Of a DNA stretch of 64,000 bases, positions 11,715-20,555 are shown in pieces. Under the pieces are notes generated by a model. The model worked only from the letters and a program-made list of their open reading frames with translations, did no database searches and had not been told where the DNA came from. Position numbers and translations under genes: made by a program. Source of the DNA: Dakarella massiliensis (GTDB lineage Bacteria; Pseudomonadota; Gammaproteobacteria; Burkholderiales; Burkholderiaceae_F); the NCBI RefSeq assembly GCF_001182045.1, contig NZ_CVTY01000007.1, positions 1 to 64,000 of the forward strand, in the 5' to 3' direction. Numbering within the stretch: the first letter of the stretch is position 1; every line of letters starts with the position of its first letter.

Positions 11715-12947
11715 ATGAACGCCGAAATGACGCTGCAGCTCGAAAAACGCCGCTGGTGGATTCTCGCGGTCATAGGATTGATTAACCTCTGCGCGGGATC
11801 GATCTACGCCTGGAGTGTGCTGGCGGCCGCGAGCGCCGCGAAGCTCTCATCAGTCCTCGGCACAGCGGTAACGTCGGGTGACCTCGCTATTGCGTTCGGG
11901 GTCGCGAATGCGGTGGGACCGATTCCGATGATTCTGGGGGGAGCGATCAATGACCGATTCGGTCCCCGGACCGTCATTGTGGCAGGCGGTTTCCTGATGG
12001 GCTTAGGGCTGATCTGCTGCGGTCTCGCGGAATCCGTGGGGACTCTGATTGCGGCGTACGGCGGTCTTTTCGGTCTGGGTCTGGGGCTGACCTATGGGGC
12101 CTGCATCACTACCGCTGTCCGTTATTTCCCGGACCGACGCGGGATGGCAGGGGGTATCGTGACGGCGGCCTATGGCATGAGTTCGGTGCTTGTGCCGCCG
12201 ATTGCTCAGGCTCTGATTGGCACTGTCGGCATTACCGCGACGTTCATTATTCTCGGAACGGTCTGTGGGGTTGCCATCATGGCCGGTGGGTTTGTCTGCA
12301 GGCAGTGTCCTCCTGATTTCGTGCCGCACGGCATGGTGAAAAAAGCGAAAGCAGAGGCGAAAGGGCTCACCTGGCGCGAAATGCTGAGGAGCCCGGTCTT
12401 TTACCCCATGATCGCGCTGCTTCTCAGCGGGGCCTTCGCGGGGATGATGATTATTTCCCAGGCGGCATCCATCGCGCGCCATGAAATCGGGATGACGGCT
12501 GCGGCCGCGGCGGTATCGGTTTCTGTCATTGCGCTTTTCAATATGGCGGGCCGCCTTGTGGCGGGAATTCTTTCTGACCATCTCGGGCGGATCGCGGTGC
12601 TTGCCGGAGCGCTCTGCCTGTCGCTCGCCGGGCTCTTTACGCTGATGACCGCGGGGATGGGGGATTTCGCGCAGTACTACCTGGGCTGTGTCCTCGTGGG
12701 ACTCTCCTTTGGCGCCTTTATGGCTATTTACCCGGGCTTTACAGCTGAAAGGTTTGGTACTGCGCATTCAAGCGTCAACTACGGGATCATGTTCTGCGGC
12801 TTCGCTGCCGCAGGATTCGGCGGCCCCGCGCTGATGCGCTGGATGCAGAACACGGGCTTTGCCTTCTCAGACTGCTGTATGGTTGGCGCGGCGTTCTGTC
12901 TTTTGGGACTTGTTTTCGCGGCAGTCTGCCGCAGGATGATGAAGTAG
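11715..12947 (+). CDS. MFS transporter, oxalate/formate antiporter-like (OFA) family
   Basis: The 410-residue protein has twelve predicted membrane helices. The N-terminal pattern RRWWILAVIGLINLCAGSIY and the following helices resemble OxlT-type carriers, and NDRFGPRT after helix 2 is the MFS motif A loop. It follows the lyase by 30 bases with an aaggaga site and ends the operon before a strong terminator. In this setting it may export an acid product or exchange it for substrate. Confidence 0.78.
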   Translation: MNAEMTLQLEKRRWWILAVIGLINLCAGSIYAWSVLAAASAAKLSSVLGTAVTSGDLAIAFGVANAVGPIPMILGGAINDRFGPRTVIVAGGFLMGLGLICCGLAESVGTLIAAYGGLFGLGLGLTYGACITTAVRYFPDRRGMAGGIVTAAYGMSSVLVPPIAQALIGTVGITATFIILGTVCGVAIMAGGFVCRQCPPDFVPHGMVKKAKAEAKGLTWREMLRSPVFYPMIALLLSGAFAGMMIISQAASIARHEIGMTAAAAAVSVSVIALFNMAGRLVAGILSDHLGRIAVLAGALCLSLAGLFTLMTAGMGDFAQYYLGCVLVGLSFGAFMAIYPGFTAERFGTAHSSVNYGIMFCGFAAAGFGGPALMRWMQNTGFAFSDCCMVGAAFCLLGLVFAAVCRRMMK

Positions 12948-12981
12948 GGCACAGAGAGAAGTCAGAATCCAGAGTGCATTT

Positions 12982-13017
12982 TGGGGCGGCTGCCGATGAA
13001 GCCGCCCCACTTTTTTC
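12982..13017 (+). terminator. terminator of the carrier-amidohydrolase-lyase operon
   Basis: Perfect 9-bp stem tggggcggc / gccgcccca with a 10-base loop, followed by six T residues. Confidence 0.92.
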
Positions 13018-13131
13018 TGTTGGCCCCCCCGTAAATCAGGCGTTTCCAGTGGAATCATTACTGTCAGTGGGCTTTTCCTACGTCTTTGCGGCGGCGGGAA
13101 ATCGGTCCCGGAGATTTTGTTTCGCCGGGGC

Positions 13132-13161
13132 TTGACTTTTTATCAGAATGGTAGCTATAAT
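13132..13161 (+). promoter_or_regulatory. sigma-70 promoter of guaB
   Basis: TTGACT (13132-13137) and TATAAT (13156-13161) are spaced by 18 bases. Transcription would start near 13168, giving a leader of about 100 nt before guaB. Confidence 0.85.
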
Positions 13162-13197
13162 GCGCCGTTAACCTGTATCCGAGATTCTCGTTGAACA

Positions 13198-13256
13198 GTT
13201 CCCCCGTTCAGCACTCGGACCACGGCAGATGCCTTGCCGGAGGGACTTTTTTTTTT
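13198..13256 (+). promoter_or_regulatory. terminator-like hairpin (attenuator) in guaB leader
   Basis: gttcccccg (13198-13206) pairs with cggagggac (13238-13246) at 8 of 9 positions and is followed at once by ten T residues (13247-13256). An inner stem cggca/tgccg competes for part of the same bases. The element lies between the promoter and the guaB start, so it could terminate transcription before the gene. The signal that would relieve it is unknown. Confidence 0.6.
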
Positions 13257-13271
13257 GCTCAGAGGTTAACC

Positions 13272-14738
13272 ATGCGACTCCTTCAGAGAGCACTCACGTT
13301 CGATGACGTTCTTCTCGTTCCGGCGTACTCCAATGTGCTTCCCAGACAGACTTCCCTGAAAACCAAGCTGACGCGCGAAATCACGCTCAACATTCCGCTC
13401 GTTTCGGCAGCCATGGATACGGTTACTGAATCCCGTCTCGCTATTGCTCTCGCTGAACAGGGTGGCATCGGCATTATTCACAAGAATATGTCCGCTCAGG
13501 CCCAGGCAGCTGAAGTTCGCAAGGTGAAGCGTTTCGAAGCCGGTATCGTGAATGATCCGATCACCGTCCGCCCCGATATGACGGTTGCTGACGTGCTTCG
13601 TCTCTCCCGTATGCGCCGCATCTCCGGTTTCCCGGTTGTCGCTGAAGACCGCACGGTTCTCGGCATGGTGACGAACCGCGACGTCCGCTTCGAAGACCGC
13701 AAGGATGTGCCGGTTTCTGCCGTCATGACTCCCCGCGAACGCCTCGTCGTTGTGAAGAAGGGCGCCTCCCTCGAAGAAGCCAAGGCTCTGATGCACCAGC
13801 ATCGCCTCGAGCGCGTTCTGGTCGTTGACGATCAGTTCAAGCTCGCCGGCCTGATGACGGTCCGCGATATCGTCAAGGCTGCTGAATTCCCGAACGCCGC
13901 TCACGACGCCTCCGACAAGCTCCTCTGCGGCGCTGCTGTTTCCGTCGGTGCCGGCACTGAAGAGCGTATCGAAGCGCTGGTTGAAGCCGGCGTTGACGTC
14001 CTCTGCGTTGATACCGCTCACGGCCACTCTCAGGGTGTGCTTGACCGCGTCAACTGGGTTAAGAAGAACTACCCGAATGTTCAGGTGATCGGCGGCAACA
14101 TTGCTACCGGTGACGCTGCCAAGGCTCTCGTCGACAACGGCGCTGACGCTGTCAAGGTCGGTATCGGCCCGGGCTCCATCTGCACGACGCGTATCGTTGC
14201 CGGTGTTGGCGTTCCGCAGGTTACCGCTGTTTCCAATGTGGCTGAAGCTCTCGAAGGCACCGGCGTTCCGCTGATCGCTGACGGCGGCATCCGCTTCTCC
14301 GGTGATATCGCCAAGGCTCTCGCTGCCGGCGCTTACTCCGTGATGATGGGCTCCATGTTCGCCGGTACTGATGAAGCTCCGGGCGAAGTGATCCTCTCCC
14401 AGGGCCGCACCTTCAAGTCCTACCGCGGCATGGGTTCCCTCGGCGCTATGAGCCACGGCTCCGCTGACCGCTACTTCCAGGACAACAACCAGGGCAACAT
14501 CTCCAAGTTCGTTCCGGAAGGCATTGAAGGCATGGTTCCCTACAAGGGACCGGTCGGTGCCATCATTTATCAGCTGATGGGCGGTCTGCATTCCTCCATG
14601 GGCTACTGCGGCTGCCCGACGATCGACGATATGCGCCACAAGGCCGCGTTCGTTGAGATCACGGCTGCCGGTATGCGCGAATCTCACGTCCATGACGTTC
14701 AGATCACGAAGGAAGCTCCGAACTATCACCAGCAGTGA
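13272..14738 (+). CDS. guaB: inosine-5'-monophosphate dehydrogenase
   Basis: GuaB oxidises IMP to XMP with NAD+, the first committed step of GMP synthesis, in the cytoplasm. The ATG at 13272 gives the classic N-terminus [20 protein letters not shown]; the frame is open from 13191 but only through leader RNA. A TIM barrel is split by a CBS-domain pair (about residues 93-205). The catalytic loop [15 protein letters not shown] (Cys near 305) and the flap with SMGYCGC are intact. Length, about 488 residues, is normal. Codon use is strongly biased, as in highly expressed genes. guaA follows 114 bases downstream. Confidence 0.98.
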   Translation: MRLLQRALTFDDVLLVPAYSNVLPRQTSLKTKLTREITLNIPLVSAAMDTVTESRLAIALAEQGGIGIIHKNMSAQAQAAEVRKVKRFEAGIVNDPITVRPDMTVADVLRLSRMRRISGFPVVAEDRTVLGMVTNRDVRFEDRKDVPVSAVMTPRERLVVVKKGASLEEAKALMHQHRLERVLVVDDQFKLAGLMTVRDIVKAAEFPNAAHDASDKLLCGAAVSVGAGTEERIEALVEAGVDVLCVDTAHGHSQGVLDRVNWVKKNYPNVQVIGGNIATGDAAKALVDNGADAVKVGIGPGSICTTRIVAGVGVPQVTAVSNVAEALEGTGVPLIADGGIRFSGDIAKALAAGAYSVMMGSMFAGTDEAPGEVILSQGRTFKSYRGMGSLGAMSHGSADRYFQDNNQGNISKFVPEGIEGMVPYKGPVGAIIYQLMGGLHSSMGYCGCPTIDDMRHKAAFVEITAAGMRESHVHDVQITKEAPNYHQQ

Positions 14739-14768
14739 TAATTCGATCTGAATTGATGAATTAAAATC

Positions 14769-14818
14769 AGCGGATACGTTGGAAAGCGGCAGTGCTCCTG
14801 CTGGCCAATGTATCCGCT
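14769..14818 (+). promoter_or_regulatory. long hairpin between guaB and guaA
   Basis: agcggatac-g-ttgg (14769-14782) pairs with ccaa-t-gtatccgct (14805-14818) with one internal mismatch, and a smaller stem cggcag/ctgctg sits inside. A T-rich tract (ttgcttttcttct) follows. It may be a partial terminator that lowers guaA relative to guaB, or an RNA-stability element. Confidence 0.6.
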
Positions 14819-14852
14819 TTGCTTTTCTTCTAACTTGAAAGAGTGTTCCCCC

Positions 14853-16418
14853 ATGAATCATGATCGCATTCTGATTCTCGACTTCGGCAGCCAGGTCACC
14901 CAGCTGATCGCCCGCCGTGTCCGAGAAGCGCATGTGTATTGCGAAGTCCATCCGAATGATGTCTCTGAAGACTTCATCCGTGAATTTGCGCCGAAGGGCA
15001 TTATTCTCTCCGGCTCCTATATGAGCGCCTATGAGGAGTCGAATGATCAGGCGAGCCCCGCGGTGTTCAGCGCCGGTGTTCCGGTTCTCGGCATCTGCTA
15101 CGGCATGCAGACGATGGCGACTCAGCTCGGCGGCAAGGTTGAGCCGGGCACGAAGCGTGAATTCGGCTACGCTGAGGTCCGTGCCCATAACCACACGAAG
15201 CTGCTGGAAGGCATCGAAGACTTCAAGGGCCCGAATGGTGAAGGTTTCCTGAAGGTCTGGATGAGCCACGGTGACCGTGTTTCCGAGCTTCCCCCGGGCT
15301 TTGTCGTGATGGCGTCCACTCCCTCCTGCCCGATCGCGGCAATGGCGGACGAAAACCGTCACTTCTACGGCGTTCAGTTCCACCCGGAAGTGACCCACAC
15401 GGAAAAGGGCCGCGAGATTCTGCAGCGCTTTGTGCTCGGTATCTGCAACTGCAATCCGGACTGGGAAATGGGTAACTTCGCGAACGAAGCGATTGAAAGC
15501 ATCCGTGCCCAGGTGGGTTCCGATGAAGTGATTCTCGGCCTTTCGGGCGGTGTGGATTCTTCCGTTACTGCGGTTCTGATTCACAAGGCTATCGGTAAGC
15601 AGCTCACCTGCGTGTTTGTTGACAACGGTCTTCTCCGACTGAATGAGCGCCAGCAGGTTCAGGAAATGTTTGAGAAGAACCTCGGCATGAAGCTTGTCGT
15701 GGTGAACGCGGAAGAGCGCTTCCTGAACGCCCTGAAGGGGGTTGCGGATCCTGAACAGAAGCGCAAGATCATCGGCCGTGAATTCGTTGCCTGCTTCCAG
15801 GAAGAGGCGAAGAAGCTTACCGGCGCGAAGTGGCTTGCCCAGGGCACGATTTATCCTGACGTGATTGAATCCGCCGCCGCGAAGACGAAGAAAGCGAAGG
15901 TGATCAAGTCTCACCACAACGTCGGAGGCCTGCCTCCCGATATGCACCTGAAGCTGCTTGAGCCGCTCCGCGGACTCTTCAAGGATGAAGTGCGTGAACT
16001 CGGTATCAAGCTGGGCCTGCCCCGCGAGATGGTGTTCCGTCATCCGTTCCCCGGCCCGGGCCTTGGTGTCCGAATCCTTGGCGAAGTGAAGAAGGAATAC
16101 GCGGATCTGCTACGCGCGGCTGACGCGATCTTCATTGAAGAACTGCATAACGCCGGCTGGTACGACAAGGTTTCCCAGGCCTTCACGGTTTTCCTCCCGG
16201 TGCGCTCTGTGGGCGTCATGGGCGACGGCCGTACTTACGACTGGGTGGTGTCGCTGCGCTGCGTCGAAACGACGGACTTCATGACGGCCAAGTGGTCTCA
16301 CCTGCCGTATGAGCTTCTCGGCAAGGTCTCCAACCGCATTATCAATGAAGTGAAGGGCATCAACCGTGTCTGCTATGACGTCTCCGGAAAACCGCCGGCG
16401 ACGATTGAGTGGGAATAA
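14853..16418 (+). CDS. guaA: GMP synthase (glutamine-hydrolysing)
   Basis: GuaA aminates XMP to GMP using glutamine and ATP. The start at 14853 gives [20 protein letters not shown], the normal N-terminus. Domains are the class I glutamine amidotransferase (nucleophile in GICYGMQ, His/Glu in [13 protein letters not shown]), the ATP pyrophosphatase with P-loop [10 protein letters not shown] near residue 230, and the C-terminal dimerisation domain ending with the conserved IEWE. Length, about 521 residues, is normal. It completes the purine pathway started by guaB just upstream. Confidence 0.98.
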   Translation: MNHDRILILDFGSQVTQLIARRVREAHVYCEVHPNDVSEDFIREFAPKGIILSGSYMSAYEESNDQASPAVFSAGVPVLGICYGMQTMATQLGGKVEPGTKREFGYAEVRAHNHTKLLEGIEDFKGPNGEGFLKVWMSHGDRVSELPPGFVVMASTPSCPIAAMADENRHFYGVQFHPEVTHTEKGREILQRFVLGICNCNPDWEMGNFANEAIESIRAQVGSDEVILGLSGGVDSSVTAVLIHKAIGKQLTCVFVDNGLLRLNERQQVQEMFEKNLGMKLVVVNAEERFLNALKGVADPEQKRKIIGREFVACFQEEAKKLTGAKWLAQGTIYPDVIESAAAKTKKAKVIKSHHNVGGLPPDMHLKLLEPLRGLFKDEVRELGIKLGLPREMVFRHPFPGPGLGVRILGEVKKEYADLLRAADAIFIEELHNAGWYDKVSQAFTVFLPVRSVGVMGDGRTYDWVVSLRCVETTDFMTAKWSHLPYELLGKVSNRIINEVKGINRVCYDVSGKPPATIEWE

Positions 16419-16452
16419 TCCCGCTCAAAACGCTGATCTGAATTGAGAAGCG

Positions 16453-16488
16453 AAAGCCTGAGGAATGACAGATTTCCCCAGGCTTTTT
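16453..16488 (+). terminator. guaA terminator
   Basis: Stem aagcctg / caggctt with further inner pairing (gga/tcc), followed by tttttat. Confidence 0.85.
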
Positions 16489-16606
16489 ATTTACTGAAAT
16501 GACGGAACTGAGTGCTCGGACGTTTCGGCGCTGCAAGAAGTTCACTGAAAAAAGAAATCTGTTGAATCCTCTTCGGAAAATAAAACAGAAACTGAGAAAT
16601 AAAACG

Positions 16607-16879
16607 ATGACTGAAATTTATCAATATCCAGCAAAAGCCACCCCAAATGGGGAAGGAGGCTTTATCGGCTCATTCCGGGATGTGCCGGAGGCTTTGACTG
16701 AGGCCGAAAGCATTGAAGAACTGAAAGAGATGGCGCTAGACGCGCTGGTCACTTCGATCGACTTTTATGAAGAAGACGGAAAAGAATTTCCGGCACCTTC
16801 AGCGCCGCAGCCCGGTGAGTTGATGATTGAGCTGCCGCCGGAAGCCGTTCAGAGGATCAAAGCGCTTAAAGCTCGATAA
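16607..16879 (+). CDS. HicB-like antitoxin-type protein, short and without HicA partner
   Basis: From the ATG at 16607 the protein is 90 residues: an N-terminal HicB fold (YPAKATPNGEGGFIGSFRD, then a helix ESIEELKEMALDAL). Full HicB proteins carry a C-terminal HTH or ribbon-helix-helix DNA-binding part; here the frame stops soon after LPPEAVQRIKALKAR, where that part would begin. No HicA toxin gene is found on either side. It may be a solitary remnant, a truncated gene or a HicB-like protein with another role. Confidence 0.6.
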   Translation: MTEIYQYPAKATPNGEGGFIGSFRDVPEALTEAESIEELKEMALDALVTSIDFYEEDGKEFPAPSAPQPGELMIELPPEAVQRIKALKAR

Positions 16880-16932
16880 ACTGAGGCGCATTGGATTAAA
16901 ACCGCTGCCAGGGGTTAAGGTGCGACTATACG

Positions 16933-16955
16933 CCGCGCCCTTGCCGCGGTTTTTT
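16933..16955 (+). terminator. terminator after HicB-like gene
   Basis: Stem ccgcg / cgcgg with a 7-base loop, followed by six T residues. Confidence 0.7.
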
Positions 16956-17029
16956 GCGCGTAAATCAGAAGGGGTTTTGTGGGGTATCCGTCATGCGGAT
17001 TCCTATTCATAAAATGTATAAAAACATAA

Positions 17030-18133
17030 TCAGAAACGGTGTGTTATTCCGGCAGCAACCTGCGTAATCCGGGTTTTCTGCCCCGGCGCCGTGTCAAAGT
17101 CCTTTTTGTACTGCTGGTACCCGATGCCGGTATAAATCTCAGTCCGCTTGCTGAAGGCATAGTGATAGCGGATCGCCGCGCTGAAGCCTGTCAGATCGTA
17201 CGTTTCGCCTGCCTGCGCGAATTCTTTGCCGTAGCGGCCGGTGGCGTACCCTGTCATCACTTCAACTTTGTTTTTCCCGAGTGGAATGACCGCGCCGAGA
17301 CCAACCGCTGTACTGCTGAGGCGGCCGTAATCTGTCGATCCATCAGCGAGTTTCCCAAGCCAAAGTCCAGCGAGATTATCTGCTCCGGTGACATACTGCA
17401 GACCGCCGAGAAGCCTGAAAGTCCCAAAGTCGTAACTCCCCGCAAGCCCATAGACCTGTTTATCATCCCGCTTTCCGAAACCGGTAACGGCGGCGTATCG
17501 GACGCGTTCCGCTGTGATGACAGCGTTCAGGGCTCCCCGTCGGTAGGATGCGGCAGCACCGAGATATCGTTCATTCCCGCTCTCATGCGGTGCTTCATTG
17601 CCTTGCGCGAAGGAATACTGGAGGTACCCCGTGAACCCGGCGGCAGAGGGAGACTCATAAGTCACCGTGTTGTTGCGGCGCGTGTCAAAGGAATAGGGGC
17701 CGGTAATGAGGCCATCCCCCCCGTCAAAAGCGTCTCCGGTGCCGAAAAACAGGTCATACGTTCCGGCTGCGGAGGAAAAGGTGCCGATCCGGCCAAAAGT
17801 GACTGTGCCGTAGGGAGAGCTGACATCCACTGTCGACTGGCGGTGGAAGAGCCGCCCGCCTTTTTCGTTCCCGGTGTCTGATTCAAACTGATTTTCGAGT
17901 TTGAACCCAACTCTCCAGCCGCTGCCGAGCGATTCCCCGCCTTTGAAGCCGAAACGGGAACCGGCGTTCTGCCCGCTCATCATCTGGAGGCTGTCTGTTG
18001 TAGTGCCTTCAGTGGTGGTATGGGAGTAGCGAAGTCCGGTATCAATGACACCGTAAAGTGTCAGATCAAAAGCAAAGGCAGTCCCCGGTATCAGAAAAGC
18101 AGCTCCCAGTGCAGCTGTGAGTCGAAAATTCAT
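17030..18133 (-). CDS. outer-membrane porin
   Basis: The 367-residue protein has a signal peptide (MNFRLTAALGAAFLIPGTAFA) followed by FDLTLYGVIDTGLRY, the usual first strand of Burkholderiales trimeric porins. Alternating strand patterns and the loop 3 region lead to the terminal VAAGITHRF, with the C-terminal Phe needed for barrel assembly. It should form a general diffusion channel. It lies 29 bases after the methyltransferase gene and in the same direction as the ABC importer genes, so it is probably their last operon member and may provide the outer-membrane route for the same ligand. Confidence 0.9.
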   Translation of the reverse strand: MNFRLTAALGAAFLIPGTAFAFDLTLYGVIDTGLRYSHTTTEGTTTDSLQMMSGQNAGSRFGFKGGESLGSGWRVGFKLENQFESDTGNEKGGRLFHRQSTVDVSSPYGTVTFGRIGTFSSAAGTYDLFFGTGDAFDGGDGLITGPYSFDTRRNNTVTYESPSAAGFTGYLQYSFAQGNEAPHESGNERYLGAAASYRRGALNAVITAERVRYAAVTGFGKRDDKQVYGLAGSYDFGTFRLLGGLQYVTGADNLAGLWLGKLADGSTDYGRLSSTAVGLGAVIPLGKNKVEVMTGYATGRYGKEFAQAGETYDLTGFSAAIRYHYAFSKRTEIYTGIGYQQYKKDFDTAPGQKTRITQVAAGITHRF

Positions 18134-18162
18134 GGTGAGGTTCCTTGAGTCAGAGAACGAAT

Positions 18163-18963
18163 TCAGGCTTTTACAGCATCAATACGGAACATCCGGACCG
18201 GGTTAAATGTTTCATCGCATTCAAGATAGATCCGGTCAGAAAGAGAATTGTCAAGGGAGACGCGCTCAAAACCGATTTCGGTCAGCACCTGAAAGTCCCA
18301 ATCCGGACGGCGTTCGGCGCTGATTCCAAGGCTGTCCTTGATCCGATCGCATTCAGCTAGGGAATTGTCTGACAGCCCCTTATGGGCGTTCTCGACCCCC
18401 TGATCCTTGAGGTCATGAGTCAGAGACTCGAAGGACACAGAACCGTAGTCAGCATCGAAATTGATCAGACGGCCGCCCTTCTTCAGAACGCGGAACCATT
18501 CGCTGTAGGCGGTTCTCGCGTCTGGCAGTGTCCAGGTGAGATTGCGGGTGAGGATGAGATCAAACGTTTCATCCTCAAAGTCCAGTGCCTGAGCGTTCAT
18601 GACCCGGAATTCGGCGTTGACGTCGAAGTGAGCCGCCGCCGCTTTTGCTTCAGCAATCATTTCAGGTGACAGATCAATCCCTGTTACCTGATGGCCGAGC
18701 GGCGCCGTGATGATCGGGAAGAAACCGGTTCCGGTACCCACGTCAAGGATACGGAGAGGATGGAGGGTGCCTAGCACCGCAGAGGCAATCTCATGCATCC
18801 AGCGGGATTTCACCGGCCCCGAAAGTTCAGCGAGACGTGTTTTTCCGAACCCCTCAGCGCGGCGATTCCAGTATTCAGTAATTTCCTCTTCAATATCGCG
18901 ATCAAACGTCTGGATAAGGGACGGGGTTATGGAAGTTTTTTCGGTCAGCTGTTCAGAAATCAT
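18163..18963 (-). CDS. class I SAM-dependent methyltransferase
   Basis: The 266-residue protein has SAM-binding motif I ILDVGTGTGFFP (about residues 71-82), the acidic end of strand 2 in VTGIDLSPEM, and motif III-like FDLILTRNLTWTLPD. It resembles the UbiE/small-molecule methyltransferase group. Its start overlaps the end of the ABC ATPase gene by four bases, so translation is probably coupled. The location inside a nickel/peptide-type ABC operon suggests that it modifies the transported ligand or a metal-binding small molecule; this is inference, and the acceptor is unknown. Confidence 0.82.
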   Translation of the reverse strand: MISEQLTEKTSITPSLIQTFDRDIEEEITEYWNRRAEGFGKTRLAELSGPVKSRWMHEIASAVLGTLHPLRILDVGTGTGFFPIITAPLGHQVTGIDLSPEMIAEAKAAAAHFDVNAEFRVMNAQALDFEDETFDLILTRNLTWTLPDARTAYSEWFRVLKKGGRLINFDADYGSVSFESLTHDLKDQGVENAHKGLSDNSLAECDRIKDSLGISAERRPDWDFQVLTEIGFERVSLDNSLSDRIYLECDETFNPVRMFRIDAVKA

Positions 18964-20555
18964 GGTCTGCCTTTCAGTGTGAGTCCGGCCGCAAGCCGGG
19001 TTTTTTCTTTAAAAAGTGAGGCAAGCCGTCTGAGGAGCGGATTCTCAGACGTGTCGATTGCCCGGGTATCGATCTGAAGCGCAGCGCGGCCATCCTCGAG
19101 CAGGACGGCATCGGTGCAGATTGACCGAAGGGCTGCCAGATCGTGAGTGATAAAGAGCCAGGTTGACTCAGGGGTTTTAAGGCTGCAAAGGAGCCGCAGG
19201 ATGTCCTGCTGCAGTGCGACATCGAGCCCGGAAAGCGCTTCATCAAAAATGATGAATCGGGGGGCGGGAGCCAGAGCCCGCGCGATGCAGACCCGCTGGA
19301 GTTCACCGCCGGAGAGTTCATGCGGGAATCGCTTCGCGAAGTCCTCGGGGAGTCCGACCTTTGAAAGCATTACCGCGGTCTTCTGCGGGATTCCGGCATT
19401 CAGGCCTGCGATCCGCAGAGGCTCCGCGATGATGTCCCCAACGGTTTTATGGGGATTCACCGAGTCCGTGTAGTTCTGCAGCACAACGCTGAGCGACCCT
19501 GGGTGCGCTTTTTTCCAGGCTTGGACCATCATTCCTTCGAAAAGCACCTGTCCGGAATCCGCTTTTTCCAGTCCCAGAAGAATCCGTGAAAGTGTGCTTT
19601 TCCCAGCGCCTGAGAGTCCGATAAGCCCTGTGCAGGCGCCTCTTTTCAGAGTAAAGGAAACGCGATCAAGAACTTTGGTGCCTTTGCCGCGGAAAAGAAA
19701 TCCGGGGCCGGCATAGGTTTTGCACACATCCCTAACTTCAATAAATGGAGTGGATGAGGAGGGCATTGCCGGGCGGTCTTCAGGCAGAGTTCTGAGCGCG
19801 GAAAGAAGCCGTCTGGAAGCGGGGTGCTCTGCATCCGCGAGTCTCCCTGGAATGAGGGTTTCGACCGTATTCCCCTGATCGACGACATAAAGCCGCGATG
19901 CGATTGACATTACAGACGCCACGTCATGCGTGATCACAATCAGGGCGGCCCCGGTTTCCTTCTGCGCATCGAGAAGTTCCGTGAGGACAGATGAGGAGGA
20001 AAGAATATCGAGGGCCGAGGTCGGTTCGTCAGCAACAATCAGGCGCGGTTTGAGAAGCCGGACGATAGCTGTCATGCATCGCTGCAGCATGCCACCTGAG
20101 AGCTCACATGGGAAACGGCGGATTACGTCTTCGGGCCGATCAAAACCCAAACGGCGAAGCGTGGCAAGGATGGAGGATCGCGCCTCAGGCTTTCCCATGT
20201 CTGGGAAAGCGCTTGTCAGTGTTTCTTCAATCTGGAGCCCGATCCGGATCAGGGGATCAAAGGCTTCCATCGGCTGCTGAGTGAGCAGCACGGCGTCCCG
20301 GCCGAGACGGAAGGGACGGGAGGATGAGGCCGGAATGGCGGGACCGCCCAGCCAGGAAATGCTCCCCGAGAGGCTGAACCGCGCGGGCAGAAGCCCCAGC
20401 GAAGCGAGGACAGACGTGGTTTTTCCGGCGCCGGACGGACCAACGATCGCGATGCATTCTCCAGAACGCACTTCGAAGGATGCATCTCTTACAAGAGTCC
20501 GGCCGTTTGGGGCCTTTATCTGCAGACGGTCAGTTTTCAGAATCAGCTCATTCAT
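18960..20555 (-). CDS. ABC transporter ATPase with two nucleotide-binding domains (Dpp/Opp/Nik type)
   Basis: The 531-residue protein carries two complete ABC ATPase domains in tandem. Domain 1 has Walker A GPSGAGKTT (39-47), signature LSGGMLQR (152-159) and Walker B LIVADEPTSALD. Domain 2 has Walker A GLSGAGKST (~313-321), signature LSGGELQR and FIIFDEALSGLD. Separate DppD and DppF-like subunits are thus fused, as in GsiA or YejF. It powers uptake through the two permeases encoded upstream (20552-22350). Start and stop overlap the neighbours by four bases on both sides. Confidence 0.93.
   Translation of the reverse strand: MNELILKTDRLQIKAPNGRTLVRDASFEVRSGECIAIVGPSGAGKTTSVLASLGLLPARFSLSGSISWLGGPAIPASSSRPFRLGRDAVLLTQQPMEAFDPLIRIGLQIEETLTSAFPDMGKPEARSSILATLRRLGFDRPEDVIRRFPCELSGGMLQRCMTAIVRLLKPRLIVADEPTSALDILSSSSVLTELLDAQKETGAALIVITHDVASVMSIASRLYVVDQGNTVETLIPGRLADAEHPASRRLLSALRTLPEDRPAMPSSSTPFIEVRDVCKTYAGPGFLFRGKGTKVLDRVSFTLKRGACTGLIGLSGAGKSTLSRILLGLEKADSGQVLFEGMMVQAWKKAHPGSLSVVLQNYTDSVNPHKTVGDIIAEPLRIAGLNAGIPQKTAVMLSKVGLPEDFAKRFPHELSGGELQRVCIARALAPAPRFIIFDEALSGLDVALQQDILRLLCSLKTPESTWLFITHDLAALRSICTDAVLLEDGRAALQIDTRAIDTSENPLLRRLASLFKEKTRLAAGLTLKGRP

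Noticed and set aside
13266-16043. A 925-codon minus-strand frame opposite guaB and guaA
   Set aside because: It is the antisense shadow of two strongly codon-biased genes; its sequence is His/Arg/Asp-rich without any family pattern.
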